DNA of 64,000 bases, taken from assembly GCF_017571495.1 (NCBI RefSeq), contig NZ_JAGETZ010000001.1, positions 897,035 through 961,034 on the forward strand, given 5' to 3'. This DNA comes from Hymenobacter negativus (GTDB lineage: Bacteria; Bacteroidota; Bacteroidia; Cytophagales; Hymenobacteraceae). A program made the position numbers and the translations under genes. Under the pieces are notes generated by a model. That model was not told the DNA's origin and did not search any database. It was given only the letters and a program-made list of their open reading frames with translations. The stretch's first letter is position 1; each line of letters starts with the position of its first letter. Shown piece by piece: positions 1 through 9,110 of this stretch.

Positions 1-2
1 TT

Positions 3-1460
3 GCCATCTACGGCGGCGGCAAATCTGAGAACTGGGAGCAGCAGAAACGCGCCCTCACTTCGGGAGCCGACATCATCATTGCCACGCCCGGCCGCCTCAT
101 TGCGCACCTGCAAATGGGCTACGTGAAGTTCGACCAAATCAAGTACCTCGTGCTGGATGAGGCCGATAAGATGATGGACATGGGCTTCAGCGATGACATC
201 TTCAACATCGTGCGCCAGCTGCCCAAGGAGCGCCAGACGCTGCTGTTCTCGGCCACCATGCCGGGCAAAATCCGGGAGTTCTCGCAGCAGATTCTCAACA
301 ACCCCGACGAAATCCGACTGGCCGTTTCCAAGCCCGCCGCTGGCATCGACCAGCAGTTCTACATGGCGTACGACCGCCAGAAAATCTACATTCTGGAGCA
401 CATCATCAAAACCCAGGATGTGCAGAGTATGGTGCTTTTCACCAGTCAGAAGGCGGCTGTGGGCGGCATTGTGAAAGCTGTGAACAAGCTCGGCATCGAA
501 GCCCGTGGCATCAGCTCCGACCGCACTCAGGAAGAGCGCGAGGAAATCATGCGCGCCTTTAAAAACAAGCAGTTCCCCATTCTGGTAGCCACCGACGTGC
601 TGAGCCGCGGTATCGACATCGACTCGCTAAGCCACGTGGTGAACTACGACATTCCCCGCGCCGCCGAGGACTACGTGCACCGCATCGGCCGCACGGCCCG
701 CGCCGCCACCAAAGGCACGGCCATCACCTTCATCTCGGACCAGGACCAGGACCGGGTGGTGAAGATTGAGAAGCTCATTGAGCGCGACATCGAGAAGCAG
801 AAAATCACCGAAGAGCTTGGCCTGGGCGAAGCGCCGGAATTCGACCCCAAACGCTTCGCCGGCCTGGGTGGTAAAATCGGGGGCCGCCCGGCCCGTGGCG
901 GCAACGGCGGCGGACCTGGTGGCGGAAGCCGCGAGCGTGGGCCCCGTGCCGCAGGTGGTGACCGTGGCCCACGCCGCGAAGGTGGCGGTGGAGGCCGGGA
1001 CGGTGGCCGCGACGGCAGCCGCCCGCCCCGCCGCGACGCGCCCGACCCCAAAGACCCCAAACACCTGGAGCGTCTGGCAAATGCCAAAAATGCCCTGGCC
1101 GCCCTCGATGCCGGCCATGCACCCAGCGTGCCCTATCAGCGTCCACCCCGCCCCGAAGGCGAAGAACGGCGCGACCGGGGCCCCCGCCCCGAGCGCACCC
1201 CGCGCCCGGAAGGTGAAGCCCGCCCACCCCGCGAGCCCCGCGCACCACGCCCGGAAGGCGAAGGCCGCCCGCCCCGTGAGCCCCGGCTCGAAGGCGAACC
1301 AAAGGACAGCGCAAGCCAAACCCGCGAGCCCCGCGCTGAAGGCGAACGTCGCCGCAGCCGCGGTGGCCGCAACCGTGGCAAAGGCCGGGGCCCCCATCCG
1401 GAAGGCTCGTCGGCTCCTGCCGGGGGCGATGCCCCAGCCGCACCGGTTGCCGCCGAGTAG
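3..1460 (+). CDS. DEAD-box ATP-dependent RNA helicase, 5' end outside window
   Basis: The frame is already open at base 3, so the Q motif and Walker A lie upstream of the window. Visible in order: motif Ib TPGRL (bases 84-98), the DEAD box (156-167), SAT (motif III), then in the second RecA lobe TDVLSRGIDID (motif V) and HRIGRTAR (motif VI). After about base 870 the protein becomes a ~190-residue tail, first Gly/Arg-rich, then repeating RPEGE and PREPR blocks; it is basic and probably a disordered RNA-binding tail. Family knowledge: such helicases unwind short RNA duplexes in ribosome assembly, RNA decay or cold adaptation. RhlE-like or DeaD-like subtype cannot be decided without the N-terminus. 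A strong terminator follows 10 bases after the stop. Confidence 0.93.
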   Translation, partial: AIYGGGKSENWEQQKRALTSGADIIIATPGRLIAHLQMGYVKFDQIKYLVLDEADKMMDMGFSDDIFNIVRQLPKERQTLLFSATMPGKIREFSQQILNNPDEIRLAVSKPAAGIDQQFYMAYDRQKIYILEHIIKTQDVQSMVLFTSQKAAVGGIVKAVNKLGIEARGISSDRTQEEREEIMRAFKNKQFPILVATDVLSRGIDIDSLSHVVNYDIPRAAEDYVHRIGRTARAATKGTAITFISDQDQDRVVKIEKLIERDIEKQKITEELGLGEAPEFDPKRFAGLGGKIGGRPARGGNGGGPGGGSRERGPRAAGGDRGPRREGGGGGRDGGRDGSRPPRRDAPDPKDPKHLERLANAKNALAALDAGHAPSVPYQRPPRPEGEERRDRGPRPERTPRPEGEARPPREPRAPRPEGEGRPPREPRLEGEPKDSASQTREPRAEGERRRSRGGRNRGKGRGPHPEGSSAPAGGDAPAAPVAAE

Positions 1461-1470
1461 CTTCTGATAT

Positions 1471-1520
1471 GCAATCAAAAAAGCCCTGTCGCCGTTTGGC
1501 GACAGGGCTTTTTTGATTGC
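1471..1520. terminator. bidirectional intrinsic terminator
   Basis: Perfect 23-bp inverted repeat with a GTTT loop. The GC-rich core (GCCCTGTCGCC) is flanked by an A-run on the left and a T-run on the right, so it can terminate both the helicase (+) and the pectate lyase (-), which converge here. Confidence 0.92.
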
Positions 1521-1534
1521 ATTTGGGCTGGGTG

Positions 1535-3817
1535 CTAGCGCACTTCCACCCGCAGCGTCTGCTTACCCTCGTTGCTCACAACCAATAAGGTGTAGGTACC
1601 AGGCTTCAGGCCGGCATTGCCAAGGGCTACGGAGTGCGAGCCAGCCTCGTAGGTTCGCTCAGGCAGGGTTTTCACTAATAGGCCCATGGCATCCACGAGC
1701 CGGACGGTGACCGGGCTTTTGGCAGCCAATTCAAAGGTGAACACCGAGTTTGGCGCAGCGGGATTAGGGTATAAGCGCAGTGCTGCCAGGGGCTGGGTGG
1801 CTTTTTCAGCCCTGTTTTCAGCAGTTTGCATGCCCTCAGAGGCGGCAGCAGTTGCCCGGGCGGCACCGCAGGAGGCAGCAGTTGGGCTGTTGCCCACAAT
1901 TTCAATCCAGTCAATGTTGGCGAATTCATTGCCGACAATGGTTTCCAGGCGGATGGCATTAGCCCCGGCGGCGAGTGCTACGCTGGCCGTGGTAGTGGTC
2001 CAGGTAGTCCAGCTGCTGGTTTTGGGGAAGGGCACGCTGCTCACGGCGGTGGCCCCATTCACCAGCACTTTGGCGGAGGTAGCGCTGCTAGAACTGGCAT
2101 TAGCATAACGCCAGCGCAGGGTGTAGGTACCCGTAGCGGGCACGCTCACCCGCCAGTCGATGCCACGGGCCACGGAGTTGGAGATGTTGACGTAATAGCC
2201 ATTGTCGGCTCCGGTGTAGGAGCTCTGGCGGGAGCCCTCAATGTCGCAATAGCCATTACCGAAAGCTGCAGCATCCTCAATACGGAGCGTGGTGGTTCCC
2301 CCGCCACTGGTGGCCGTGAAGTTGGCCGTGGCCGTGCTGTTGGCATTCACCGTCACCGTGGTCGTGGCCGTGGTGGCTGTGGAAGCGCCGCTCCAACCAC
2401 TGAAGGCGTAGCCCGCCGCCGGCACAGCCGTGAGCGTAACGACCGTGCCAGCGGCATAACTGCTGGCGTTCGGGCTGCGCGTAATCGTGCCGCCCGCCGT
2501 TGGGCTGGCGGTCGTGGTGAGCGTATACGTGGTGGCGGTGCTCGGCGTGAAAGTGGCCGTGGCCGTGCTGTTGGCGGTCACCGTCACGCTGGTCGTAGCA
2601 CTGCTGCCGCTGGCCGCCCCGCTCCAGCCCGCGAACACGTAGCCCGCCGCGGGTACCGCCGTGAGCGTGACCACCGTGCCAGTGGCGTAGCTGCTGGCAT
2701 TCGGGCTGCGCGTGATGGTGCCACCGGCGGCGGGGCTCGCCGACGTCGTCAGCGTGTACGAAGTAGGTGTGGTGCCACCGCCACAGCAGCTGGTGGGACT
2801 GCTTAGGGTAGCGCCGGCCCCACAAGTGGCGCTGGTGACCTGGGCTTTCACATTGGCAGCCGGAGTGATGGTCAGCGAGTAAGGCGGCGTGAAAGCGGTG
2901 CCGCTGCCAGCAGTATTGCCAGTGGTGCCCACAAACACATTGTTCAGCGAGGAAACGGCCGTGAAATCATTCTCGAACAAGTCGATGGGATTGTTCACGT
3001 TTTCAAAATAGTTGCTCTCAACCCGTAGGTCCGATTCGAAGCCGGCCCGCACGCAGTGGTTGTTGCCCGCGCAGCTAAAGTAGCTGTTGACAATGTGCAC
3101 CTTCCCAAACCGTACGCGGGGCATCCGCTCCTTACAGCCCTGGGCCCACCAGCAATTCTGCATGGTGACGCGCAGCTTGCCCCGGTCGCTGGTGGCCCCA
3201 TCGCTGGAACCAAACAGATTGGAGAACCGGTGGTCATCAGCCCCGCCCGAGCCGCCGGCAATGGGTGGCTTCAGGTAAACAAACCGGCACCAGGTGACGG
3301 AGATATAATCCGCCTGGTTCTTGATGTCGAGGTTGCCGTCCACACCATCTTGAAAATCACAATGGTCGACCCAGACGTTGGTGCAGTTGTCAATGGTCAT
3401 GTTGTCATTCCCATCGGTGTCGTAGGCCCCAGGACCTTCAAACGTGACGTTTTTGAAGATAATATTGCTGCACCGCTTGATGTACATCGCGCCCGAGCCA
3501 CTCGCCGTGCGGTCGGAGGTTACCAGCCTGGAGCCGGGCAATCCGTAAATGGTTTTGCCGGTTTGGTCCTGAAAACTGATTCTGCCTGCCGCGGGGAAAG
3601 TGATGGTTCCTGAGATGTGGACGACTTTCACGGCGGCATTGGTCACCGCATTTTTAAAATCGGTGTAGTTGCTTACGACCGTAGGCGTGGCCGTACCGCC
3701 ACCGGTGGTACCGCCGTTTTGCGTGGCCCAGCCAGTAACGGCACACGTCTGGGCAGCCGCACTGAAGCCGACGAGCAGCCCCAGCAGGACAAACAAGGAA
3801 ATAAAGCTGTTTTTCAT
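1535..3817 (-). CDS. secreted pectate lyase (PL1) with bacterial repeats, CBM and T9SS sorting domain
   Basis: 760 aa; cleaves polygalacturonate by Ca-dependent beta-elimination outside the cell. The start is placed at the ATG giving the signal peptide MKNSFISLFVLLGLLVGFSA; an upstream in-frame ATG adds 37 residues without secretion character. Residues ~25-340 are a PL1 right-handed beta-helix with NVWVDHCDF, DGNLDIKNQAD and RMPRVRFG (the arginine expected as catalytic base). Then follow two ~75-residue InlB-type bacterial repeats (ITRSPNASSYATGT, GYVFAGWSGA), a CBM6/35-like beta-sandwich (~510-650) and a C-terminal LYPNPA...GLKPGTYTLLV domain typical of T9SS type A cargo. The 3' half is nearly identical in DNA to the next gene upstream on the same strand. 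Family assignment is firm; exact substrate (pectate versus pectin) is inferred. Confidence 0.92.
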   Translation of the reverse strand: MKNSFISLFVLLGLLVGFSAAAQTCAVTGWATQNGGTTGGGTATPTVVSNYTDFKNAVTNAAVKVVHISGTITFPAAGRISFQDQTGKTIYGLPGSRLVTSDRTASGSGAMYIKRCSNIIFKNVTFEGPGAYDTDGNDNMTIDNCTNVWVDHCDFQDGVDGNLDIKNQADYISVTWCRFVYLKPPIAGGSGGADDHRFSNLFGSSDGATSDRGKLRVTMQNCWWAQGCKERMPRVRFGKVHIVNSYFSCAGNNHCVRAGFESDLRVESNYFENVNNPIDLFENDFTAVSSLNNVFVGTTGNTAGSGTAFTPPYSLTITPAANVKAQVTSATCGAGATLSSPTSCCGGGTTPTSYTLTTSASPAAGGTITRSPNASSYATGTVVTLTAVPAAGYVFAGWSGAASGSSATTSVTVTANSTATATFTPSTATTYTLTTTASPTAGGTITRSPNASSYAAGTVVTLTAVPAAGYAFSGWSGASTATTATTTVTVNANSTATANFTATSGGGTTTLRIEDAAAFGNGYCDIEGSRQSSYTGADNGYYVNISNSVARGIDWRVSVPATGTYTLRWRYANASSSSATSAKVLVNGATAVSSVPFPKTSSWTTWTTTTASVALAAGANAIRLETIVGNEFANIDWIEIVGNSPTAASCGAARATAAASEGMQTAENRAEKATQPLAALRLYPNPAAPNSVFTFELAAKSPVTVRLVDAMGLLVKTLPERTYEAGSHSVALGNAGLKPGTYTLLVVSNEGKQTLRVEVR

Positions 3818-4053
3818 GGGAATGTGGGAATTGGTGAAGGATGAATAATGGGCATTTACAAAATCAGCTGACATGTCGAAAAATCGCCGGCCCCAACAGG
3901 CCAGCCTGCCGTTAAACCCAAGGGGCACCAGCCAACTGCTGCGCTAAAAGCAGCCCGGTTGGCCCCGAACCCGCTGCCGGAACCCGTAAAGATTTTGCTC
4001 TGTGCTTGCCGGCTTTTGCTGGATATTTATCCAAAACGGGCCGCTGCTGGGCC

Positions 4054-4097
4054 GTCTATCCGCAGCGGGAACTTTGCAGTTCACGCTGCGGATAGAC
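4054..4097. terminator. strong hairpin downstream of the PL9 gene
   Basis: Fourteen-bp perfect stem (GTCTATCCGCAGCG with its complement), one mismatch, then a further 5-bp stem around a TTGC loop. It lies 37 bases past the stop of the PL9 gene, in the 316-base gap between the two lyases. No T-run follows on either strand, so it may be a 3'-end stabiliser rather than an intrinsic terminator. Nothing else is evident in that gap. Confidence 0.55.
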
Positions 4098-4133
4098 GTA
4101 CTCAAGCACTCATACAGCGTTTCAAGAACCGCT

Positions 4134-6656
4134 CTAGCGTACTTCCAGGCGCAGGTTCTGCTTGCCCTCGTTGCTGAGCAGGAGTAGCGTGTAGGTCCCG
4201 GGCTTCAGCCCGGCATTGCCCAGTGCGATGGTGTGGGCACCGGCTTCGTAGAGCTGCTCGGGCAGGGTTTTCACCAACACCCCCATCGCGTCGACCACCC
4301 GGATGCTCACCCGACTTTGCGCCGCCAGTTCAAAGCGCAAGGCTGTGCTGGACGTGGCCGGGTTGGGGAACAGCCGCAGCGATTCTACGGGCTGGGCCGG
4401 CGCTTCCGAGTTATTGGCCGTCGCACCGGGGGCCGCCATTCGGGCGGTACCACAGGCACCGGCGGTGGGGCCATTGCCCACGACTTCAATCCAATCAATA
4501 TTGGCAAACTCGGCAGCTACCGTGGTTTCCAGGCGGATGGCATTAGCCCCGGCGGCGAGTGCTACGCTGGCCGTGGTAGTGGTCCAGGTAGTCCAGCTGC
4601 TGGTTTTGGGGAAGGGCACGCTGCTCACGGCGGTGGCCCCGTTCACCAGCACCTTGGCCGTGGTGGCACTGCTGCCACCGGCATTGGCGTAGCGCCAGCG
4701 CAGGGTGTAGGTACCCGCAGCGGGCACGCTCACGCTCCAGTTGATGCCTTTGGCCGCTGAATTTGACAGGTTGATGTAGTAGCCATTGTCGGCGCCCGTG
4801 TATGAATTTTGCCGCGAACCGTCGGCCCCGCAATAGCCATTACCGAAAGTTGCGGCATCCTCAATACGGAGCGTGGTAGCTCCCCCGCCGGTGGCTGTAA
4901 AGGCGGCCGTGGCCGTGCTGTTGGCATTCACCGTCACCGTGGTCGTGGCCGTCGTGGCCGTGGAAGCCCCGCTCCAGCCACTGAAGGCGTAGCCCGCCGC
5001 CGCCGTGGCCGTGAGCGTAACGACCGTGCCCGCCGCGTAGCTGCTGGCGTTCGGGCTGCGTGTAATCGTGCCGCCGGCCGTTGGGCTGGCCGTCGTGGTG
5101 AGCGTATACGTGGTGGCGGTGCTCGGCGTGAAAGTGGCCGTGGCCGTGCTGTTGGCGGTCACCGTCACCGTGGTCGTGGCGCTGCTGCCGCTGGCCGCTC
5201 CGCTCCAGCCCGCGAACACGTAGCCCGCCGCGGGTACCGCCGTGAGCGTGACCACCGTGCCAGCGGCGTAGCTAGTGGCATTCGGGCTGCGCGTGATGGT
5301 GCCACCGGCGGCGGGGCTGGCTGCCGTAGTCAGCGTGTACGAAGTAGGCGTGGTGGTATTGCCCGACTCCCGTGCTCCCACATCGGGGTTTGAACCGCTG
5401 TAGGTATAAGAAACCGGAGCGGAGTTAGTGGGGATGGTGGGCACCACGCCGGCATTGATGAGGTCGCTGCCCGCGGCCAGGGCCAGGAAGTTACCTAAGT
5501 CGGGCGCGTTGCCGGAGGTACGGCCCACCGTGGCGGGAGCCGTTGTGCTCACAAAATCGGCGGCACTTACCACCAGGCCTTTGCCATTTGAGCTGGCCCC
5601 ACTCACCCAGAACACGTTCGAATTGCTCACGAGCGTACCGATGGTTTTGTCGCTTGAGCCTCCCTGAAACGACAAGTTGTTGATAAACCGGTGGGTGCCA
5701 CCTTCGCGGAAGCTGTAGTTCGACACGGCATTGTTGTAGCTCGTGTTGTTGATGAGGGTAATCGGTCCGGGGTTATCGTTGTCGGTAAACCCGTGGTGGC
5801 CGTTGTTGAAGGCCACGCAACGCACCACCAGATGGGCTACCGCAATGCCGGAACCACCCAACTTAAAGCCATTTTTGTCGCCACTTCCCGAAGTGGAACC
5901 CACGCTGAGGGCACCGTTGCTGTAAGCCACGCAGTCTTCCAGGGTCACGGGGTCGATGGGCCCGGTGTCTGTTTTGGCGTAAAAATCCCAGCCGTCGTCG
6001 ATGTTGTGGTGCGAAATGCAGCCCTTGAACTTGTTGTTGGCCCCGGTGGTCAGCTTGCAGGCAAACCCGTCGGCGTTTTCGTTGCCGGGGTCCTGGTTGT
6101 CGTAGGAGGTGCAGTTGAGAATTAGGTTATCGTGGGGCCACTGGGCCCGGGTGGCCGTTGAAGCGTAGCGTCCCAGCTGGAGGCCCGAATCCTTGTTGTA
6201 GCGAGTGGTGCAGAGTTCAAAAGTGCAGAAGCTGCCACCCACGTAGATGCCGTTGTCGCCGGCGCGCTCCACTATCAATCCTTTGATGTACCACTTGTTG
6301 CCATTCACCGTGAAGCCCCGGTTGGCGTTGGCGGTGGCCTGGCCAGAGAAGTTCAGTACCGGCACCTGGCCTTGGTAGGCCTCAATGCGCTTGCCCGTAG
6401 TGCCGTTGTTGCCGTACGCAATGGTGACACCAGTAGAATAAGAGTACGTGCCACCCAGCATGTAAATGGTTCCGCCGTCGGCAATGGCGGTGATGGCCCG
6501 CGTGAGCGTAGTGGGTGCCGCGGTAGAGGCTCCCGAGTTGCTATCGGTGCCCGCGGGCCCGACGTAGAGAGTGGTTTGCGCGGCAGCCGGGTAGCCAGCC
6601 AGCAATGCCGCCGAAAGCAGCACGCGCGTGGAAACGTGTTGAAGAACTTGTTTCAT
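4134..6656 (-). CDS. secreted pectate lyase/exopolygalacturonate lyase (PL9) with bacterial repeats, CBM and T9SS sorting domain
   Basis: 840 aa. Signal peptide at residues 1-27 (ends PAAAQ). Residues ~28-430 form a right-handed beta-helix of the PL9 family, recognised by NADGFACKL, the acidic HHNIDDGWDFY segment expected to bind Ca, and KNGFKLGG, whose lysine is a candidate for the catalytic base known in this family. Two bacterial repeats (~435-580), a CBM6/35-like domain (~590-720) and a T9SS type A domain (~755-840, ending LRLEVR) follow. Its role is probably complementary to the PL1 enzyme downstream: shared binding and sorting modules, different catalytic fold. The 5' leaders of the two genes also resemble each other (...CCCAAATTCCCATG against ...CCCACATTCCCATG), which suggests common control. 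No TonB/SusD-type transporter is in the window. Confidence 0.9.
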   Translation of the reverse strand: MKQVLQHVSTRVLLSAALLAGYPAAAQTTLYVGPAGTDSNSGASTAAPTTLTRAITAIADGGTIYMLGGTYSYSTGVTIAYGNNGTTGKRIEAYQGQVPVLNFSGQATANANRGFTVNGNKWYIKGLIVERAGDNGIYVGGSFCTFELCTTRYNKDSGLQLGRYASTATRAQWPHDNLILNCTSYDNQDPGNENADGFACKLTTGANNKFKGCISHHNIDDGWDFYAKTDTGPIDPVTLEDCVAYSNGALSVGSTSGSGDKNGFKLGGSGIAVAHLVVRCVAFNNGHHGFTDNDNPGPITLINNTSYNNAVSNYSFREGGTHRFINNLSFQGGSSDKTIGTLVSNSNVFWVSGASSNGKGLVVSAADFVSTTAPATVGRTSGNAPDLGNFLALAAGSDLINAGVVPTIPTNSAPVSYTYSGSNPDVGARESGNTTTPTSYTLTTAASPAAGGTITRSPNATSYAAGTVVTLTAVPAAGYVFAGWSGAASGSSATTTVTVTANSTATATFTPSTATTYTLTTTASPTAGGTITRSPNASSYAAGTVVTLTATAAAGYAFSGWSGASTATTATTTVTVNANSTATAAFTATGGGATTLRIEDAATFGNGYCGADGSRQNSYTGADNGYYINLSNSAAKGINWSVSVPAAGTYTLRWRYANAGGSSATTAKVLVNGATAVSSVPFPKTSSWTTWTTTTASVALAAGANAIRLETTVAAEFANIDWIEVVGNGPTAGACGTARMAAPGATANNSEAPAQPVESLRLFPNPATSSTALRFELAAQSRVSIRVVDAMGVLVKTLPEQLYEAGAHTIALGNAGLKPGTYTLLLLSNEGKQNLRLEVR

Positions 6657-7141
6657 GGGAATTTGGGGGTTGGTAAAGGTGTGGAGTAGGCATAAGCAAA
6701 TTCTTAAAGCGTTATGAAGCGTTGCGCTTCCCTTAAAATCTCTTTTCTACTGTGGGCCCCATACGCCCCGGATGGTAAAGGCACACCGCTGAATCAACCC
6801 GAATCTGTCCGGGAATTCACCTGCGGCCCTCCTTCTAAAGTTCCTATTACCCCCACAAGGTGAGCGAGATAAGCCAGATTCTGTCCTCTTCAGCAAGTAT
6901 ATATCTGCGCAATCGATGCCGGGAACGTTTGCGCCACCAACATCTGATAACCAATTATATGCAGCCGTGCCTGCCTGTCATTTTTATATTGATAAAGCAC
7001 AAAAAAAGCGACTCGCAGGAGTCGCTTTCTTGATTTGCAGAATTCTAAATAGCTGAAACGCTTGTGATGACAATCATCGGACAACAGCCGGCGGATATTA
7101 CCTGACGGATTCCGCACTCAACATGGGAGGTGCTACTCAAA
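6657..7141. other. 485-base intergenic region
   Basis: Holds the leader of the PL9 gene at its left and the SDR terminator (7001-7026) at its right. A minus-strand open frame (6890-7117) crosses that terminator, has no family resemblance and is AT-richer than its surroundings, so I do not call it. No promoter element matching TAnnTTTG was found for the PL9 gene. Confidence 0.5.
7001..7026 (-). terminator. intrinsic terminator of the SDR gene
   Basis: Eight-bp stem AGCGACTC/GAGTCGCT with GCAG loop. Seven consecutive A on the left become the T-run on the minus strand, placing it downstream of the SDR gene that ends at 7142. Confidence 0.85.
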
Positions 7142-7966
7142 CTATCCGTTCAGTCCGAAATTCTGCTTAATCATGGTCGAAAATTCGGCCTCGCTCATCT
7201 GGGTTTTGGCACCCAAAATGCCTTTGGCATCCTCCCCAGCAATGTAGCGGAGCTGGGCCGTACCATCGGTAGTGGCGGTGTAGATGACGTCGGCAATCTG
7301 CTCGGCGGAGGAAGCGTTGCCGCTGCGGTCATTGAAAGCGGCCAGCACGCTACGCACCTGCCCGGCGTAGGGGTCGGCGTCGTTGGCTGGGTCGATGGTC
7401 ATCTGGAGGGAGCGGGTGGCGAAGTCGGTAGCTACGCCACCGGGCGCTACCACTTTTACCTGAATACCAAACGGCGCCAACTCGTACCACAGCGACTCCG
7501 AGAAGCCGTCTAGTCCAAACTTGGTGGCGTGGTAGAGCGAATTCATTGGGAAAGCCGTGCGCCCACCCACCGAGGTAATGTTGATGATGACGCCGGACTG
7601 CTGGGCACGCAAGATGGGCAGCGCCGCCCGCGTCACGGCAAAAACCCCGAACACATTGGTGGCAAACTGATGCTGAATCTGCTCATCGGTAGCCGCCTCG
7701 AATGGGCCAACGAGCCCATAGCCGGCGTTGTTGATGAGTACGTCGAGGCTGCCAAAATCGGCGTGCGCCTGCTGAATGGCGCGGGGTGCAGCGGCCGCAT
7801 CGGTCACGTCGAGGGCATAAACGCGCACGTTGGGCAGGTCCTGAAATTTAGCGTCGGCGGGGTTGCGCATAGTGGCGGCCACCTGCCAGCCGTGCTGAGC
7901 GAAGAGGCGCACCGCTGCCGCACCGATACCAGTGGAAGTGCCGGTGATAAAAACAGTTTTGGGCAT
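7142..7966 (-). CDS. SDR family NAD(P)-dependent oxidoreductase
   Basis: 274 aa classical short-chain dehydrogenase. The start at MPKTVFITG places the nucleotide-binding motif TGTSTGIG at residues 8-15, the normal position; a longer frame adds 22 unlikely residues. Also present: LDVTD, NNAGYG, the catalytic serine in ITSVGG, and YHATK (Tyr-xxx-Lys). The substrate is not predictable. It lies 74 bases downstream of menA on the same strand and could be cotranscribed with it; a terminator follows its stop. No SD sequence is visible. Confidence 0.88.
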   Translation of the reverse strand: MPKTVFITGTSTGIGAAAVRLFAQHGWQVAATMRNPADAKFQDLPNVRVYALDVTDAAAAPRAIQQAHADFGSLDVLINNAGYGLVGPFEAATDEQIQHQFATNVFGVFAVTRAALPILRAQQSGVIINITSVGGRTAFPMNSLYHATKFGLDGFSESLWYELAPFGIQVKVVAPGGVATDFATRSLQMTIDPANDADPYAGQVRSVLAAFNDRSGNASSAEQIADVIYTATTDGTAQLRYIAGEDAKGILGAKTQMSEAEFSTMIKQNFGLNG

Positions 7967-8040
7967 GGTTAGGAAGTGAATTGAGCCGCAAGCCGAAATA
8001 GCTTGGTTGTCAAAACAGACGTAACCGGCCAATAAATGCT

Positions 8041-8937
8041 TTATCCCAGCACTTGCCCCACCCCAAACAGCAGCGTGAACACCAGCGTGCTCAGTGCCAT
8101 TTGCTTCAGCAGCGGGTCAATCTGCATCGATTCCTGCCGCTGCCATATCTGAATGGCGTTGAAGGCGAACAGCGGCACGGCCAGCGCAAACAGCCACTGC
8201 CACGGCGAATGGTACGTGAGGGCCACAAACACCGTGGCACAGCCCAGGCCAATGAGCAGCAGCAGCCAGTGGTAGCGCCGGGCGTGTATCGCCCCCAGCC
8301 GCACCGGAATGGTGATTTTGCCCGCCAGTACATCGGAGTTGATGTCGCGGATGTTGTTCACATTCAGCACCGCCGTGGCGAAGCAGCCGAGCGCGGCGGC
8401 GGGCAGCAGCACTTGCAGCGGCAGCGTATGGGTTTGCAGGAAGTAGGTGCCACACACCCCCACCATGCCGAAGAACAGAAATACCGAAATGTCGCCCAGC
8501 CCGGCGTAGCCGTATGGGTTCGAGCCCGCCGTGTAGTTCACCGCCGCCCAAATGGCCGCCAGCCCCAGCGCCAGAAACCCGAGAAACAAGCCTAATCCGG
8601 CCGCGCCCAGCGCCACCCACAGCAGCGCCAGGCCGCTGCCCAGCGCCAGCAGACCACAAATCCACATGCCGCGCTTCATCTGGGCGGGGGTGATGGCCCC
8701 GCTTTGCACGGCGCGCTGCGGGCCCTGCCGGTGGATGCTGTCGGCCCCGTTCTGGGAGTCGCCGTAGTCATTGGCAAGGTTGCTGAGGATTTGGAGCAGG
8801 ATGGTGGTGAGGGCTGCCAGGCCTACCACGAGGCCGTTGAACTGGCCATTGGCGGCGGCCAGGAAGGCACCTGTAAGAATGCTGGCCAAGGCCAGTGGCA
8901 AGGTGCGGGGGCGGAAGGCGGAAATCCAGGGGGACAT
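8041..8937 (-). CDS. menA: 1,4-dihydroxy-2-naphthoate polyprenyltransferase
   Basis: 298 aa integral membrane UbiA-family prenyltransferase. It joins 1,4-dihydroxy-2-naphthoate to a polyprenyl diphosphate to give demethylmenaquinone in menaquinone synthesis. The start is set at MSPWISAFRPRTLP, the conserved beginning of MenA; the longer frame adds 17 residues. First Asp-rich motif NDYGDSQNGAD at residues 56-66, second NNIRDINSD about residue 190, with many hydrophobic helices between. Other men genes are not in the window. Expected in an organism using menaquinone as sole respiratory quinone. Confidence 0.93.
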   Translation of the reverse strand: MSPWISAFRPRTLPLALASILTGAFLAAANGQFNGLVVGLAALTTILLQILSNLANDYGDSQNGADSIHRQGPQRAVQSGAITPAQMKRGMWICGLLALGSGLALLWVALGAAGLGLFLGFLALGLAAIWAAVNYTAGSNPYGYAGLGDISVFLFFGMVGVCGTYFLQTHTLPLQVLLPAAALGCFATAVLNVNNIRDINSDVLAGKITIPVRLGAIHARRYHWLLLLIGLGCATVFVALTYHSPWQWLFALAVPLFAFNAIQIWQRQESMQIDPLLKQMALSTLVFTLLFGVGQVLG

Positions 8938-8981
8938 GGACAGCAGTTGAAGCGAGAGGGAGTCAATCAATAAACAAAAGA

Positions 8982-9085
8982 ACGTCATGCTGAGCGGAGC
9001 CGAAGCATCTCTACTTGCGCACCTAACCCGGTTGATTGGATTACGCTATGCGCCAGGGATGCTTCAGCTCTGCTCAGCATGACGT
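8982..9085. repeat. intergenic palindromic repeat, family A copy 1
   Basis: 104-bp element with perfect 14-bp terminal inverted repeats ACGTCATGCTGAGC / GCTCAGCATGACGT. Just inside are imperfect arms (GAAGCATCT, AGGGATGCTTC). It belongs with the elements at 34982-35153 and 59445-59533, which share the GTCAT-C/G-CTGAGC core. It fills the space between menA and the peroxidase gene. Confidence 0.8.
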
Positions 9086-9110
9086 GCTGCTAAATCAGAA
9101 GCGTCAAAAC

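Noticed and set aside
627..1478. 283-codon open frame antisense to the helicase tail
   Set aside because: Low-complexity Gly/Ala/Arg mirror of the RGG tail; it runs into the terminator.
1826..2806. Arg/Gly-rich frame opposite the PL1 accessory modules
   Set aside because: Shadow of repeat-rich coding sequence, and the same kind of frame recurs opposite the PL9 copy (4809-5393).
6890..7117. 75-codon minus-strand frame between PL9 and SDR genes
   Set aside because: Crosses the SDR terminator at 7001-7026, has no signal peptide, domain or leader.
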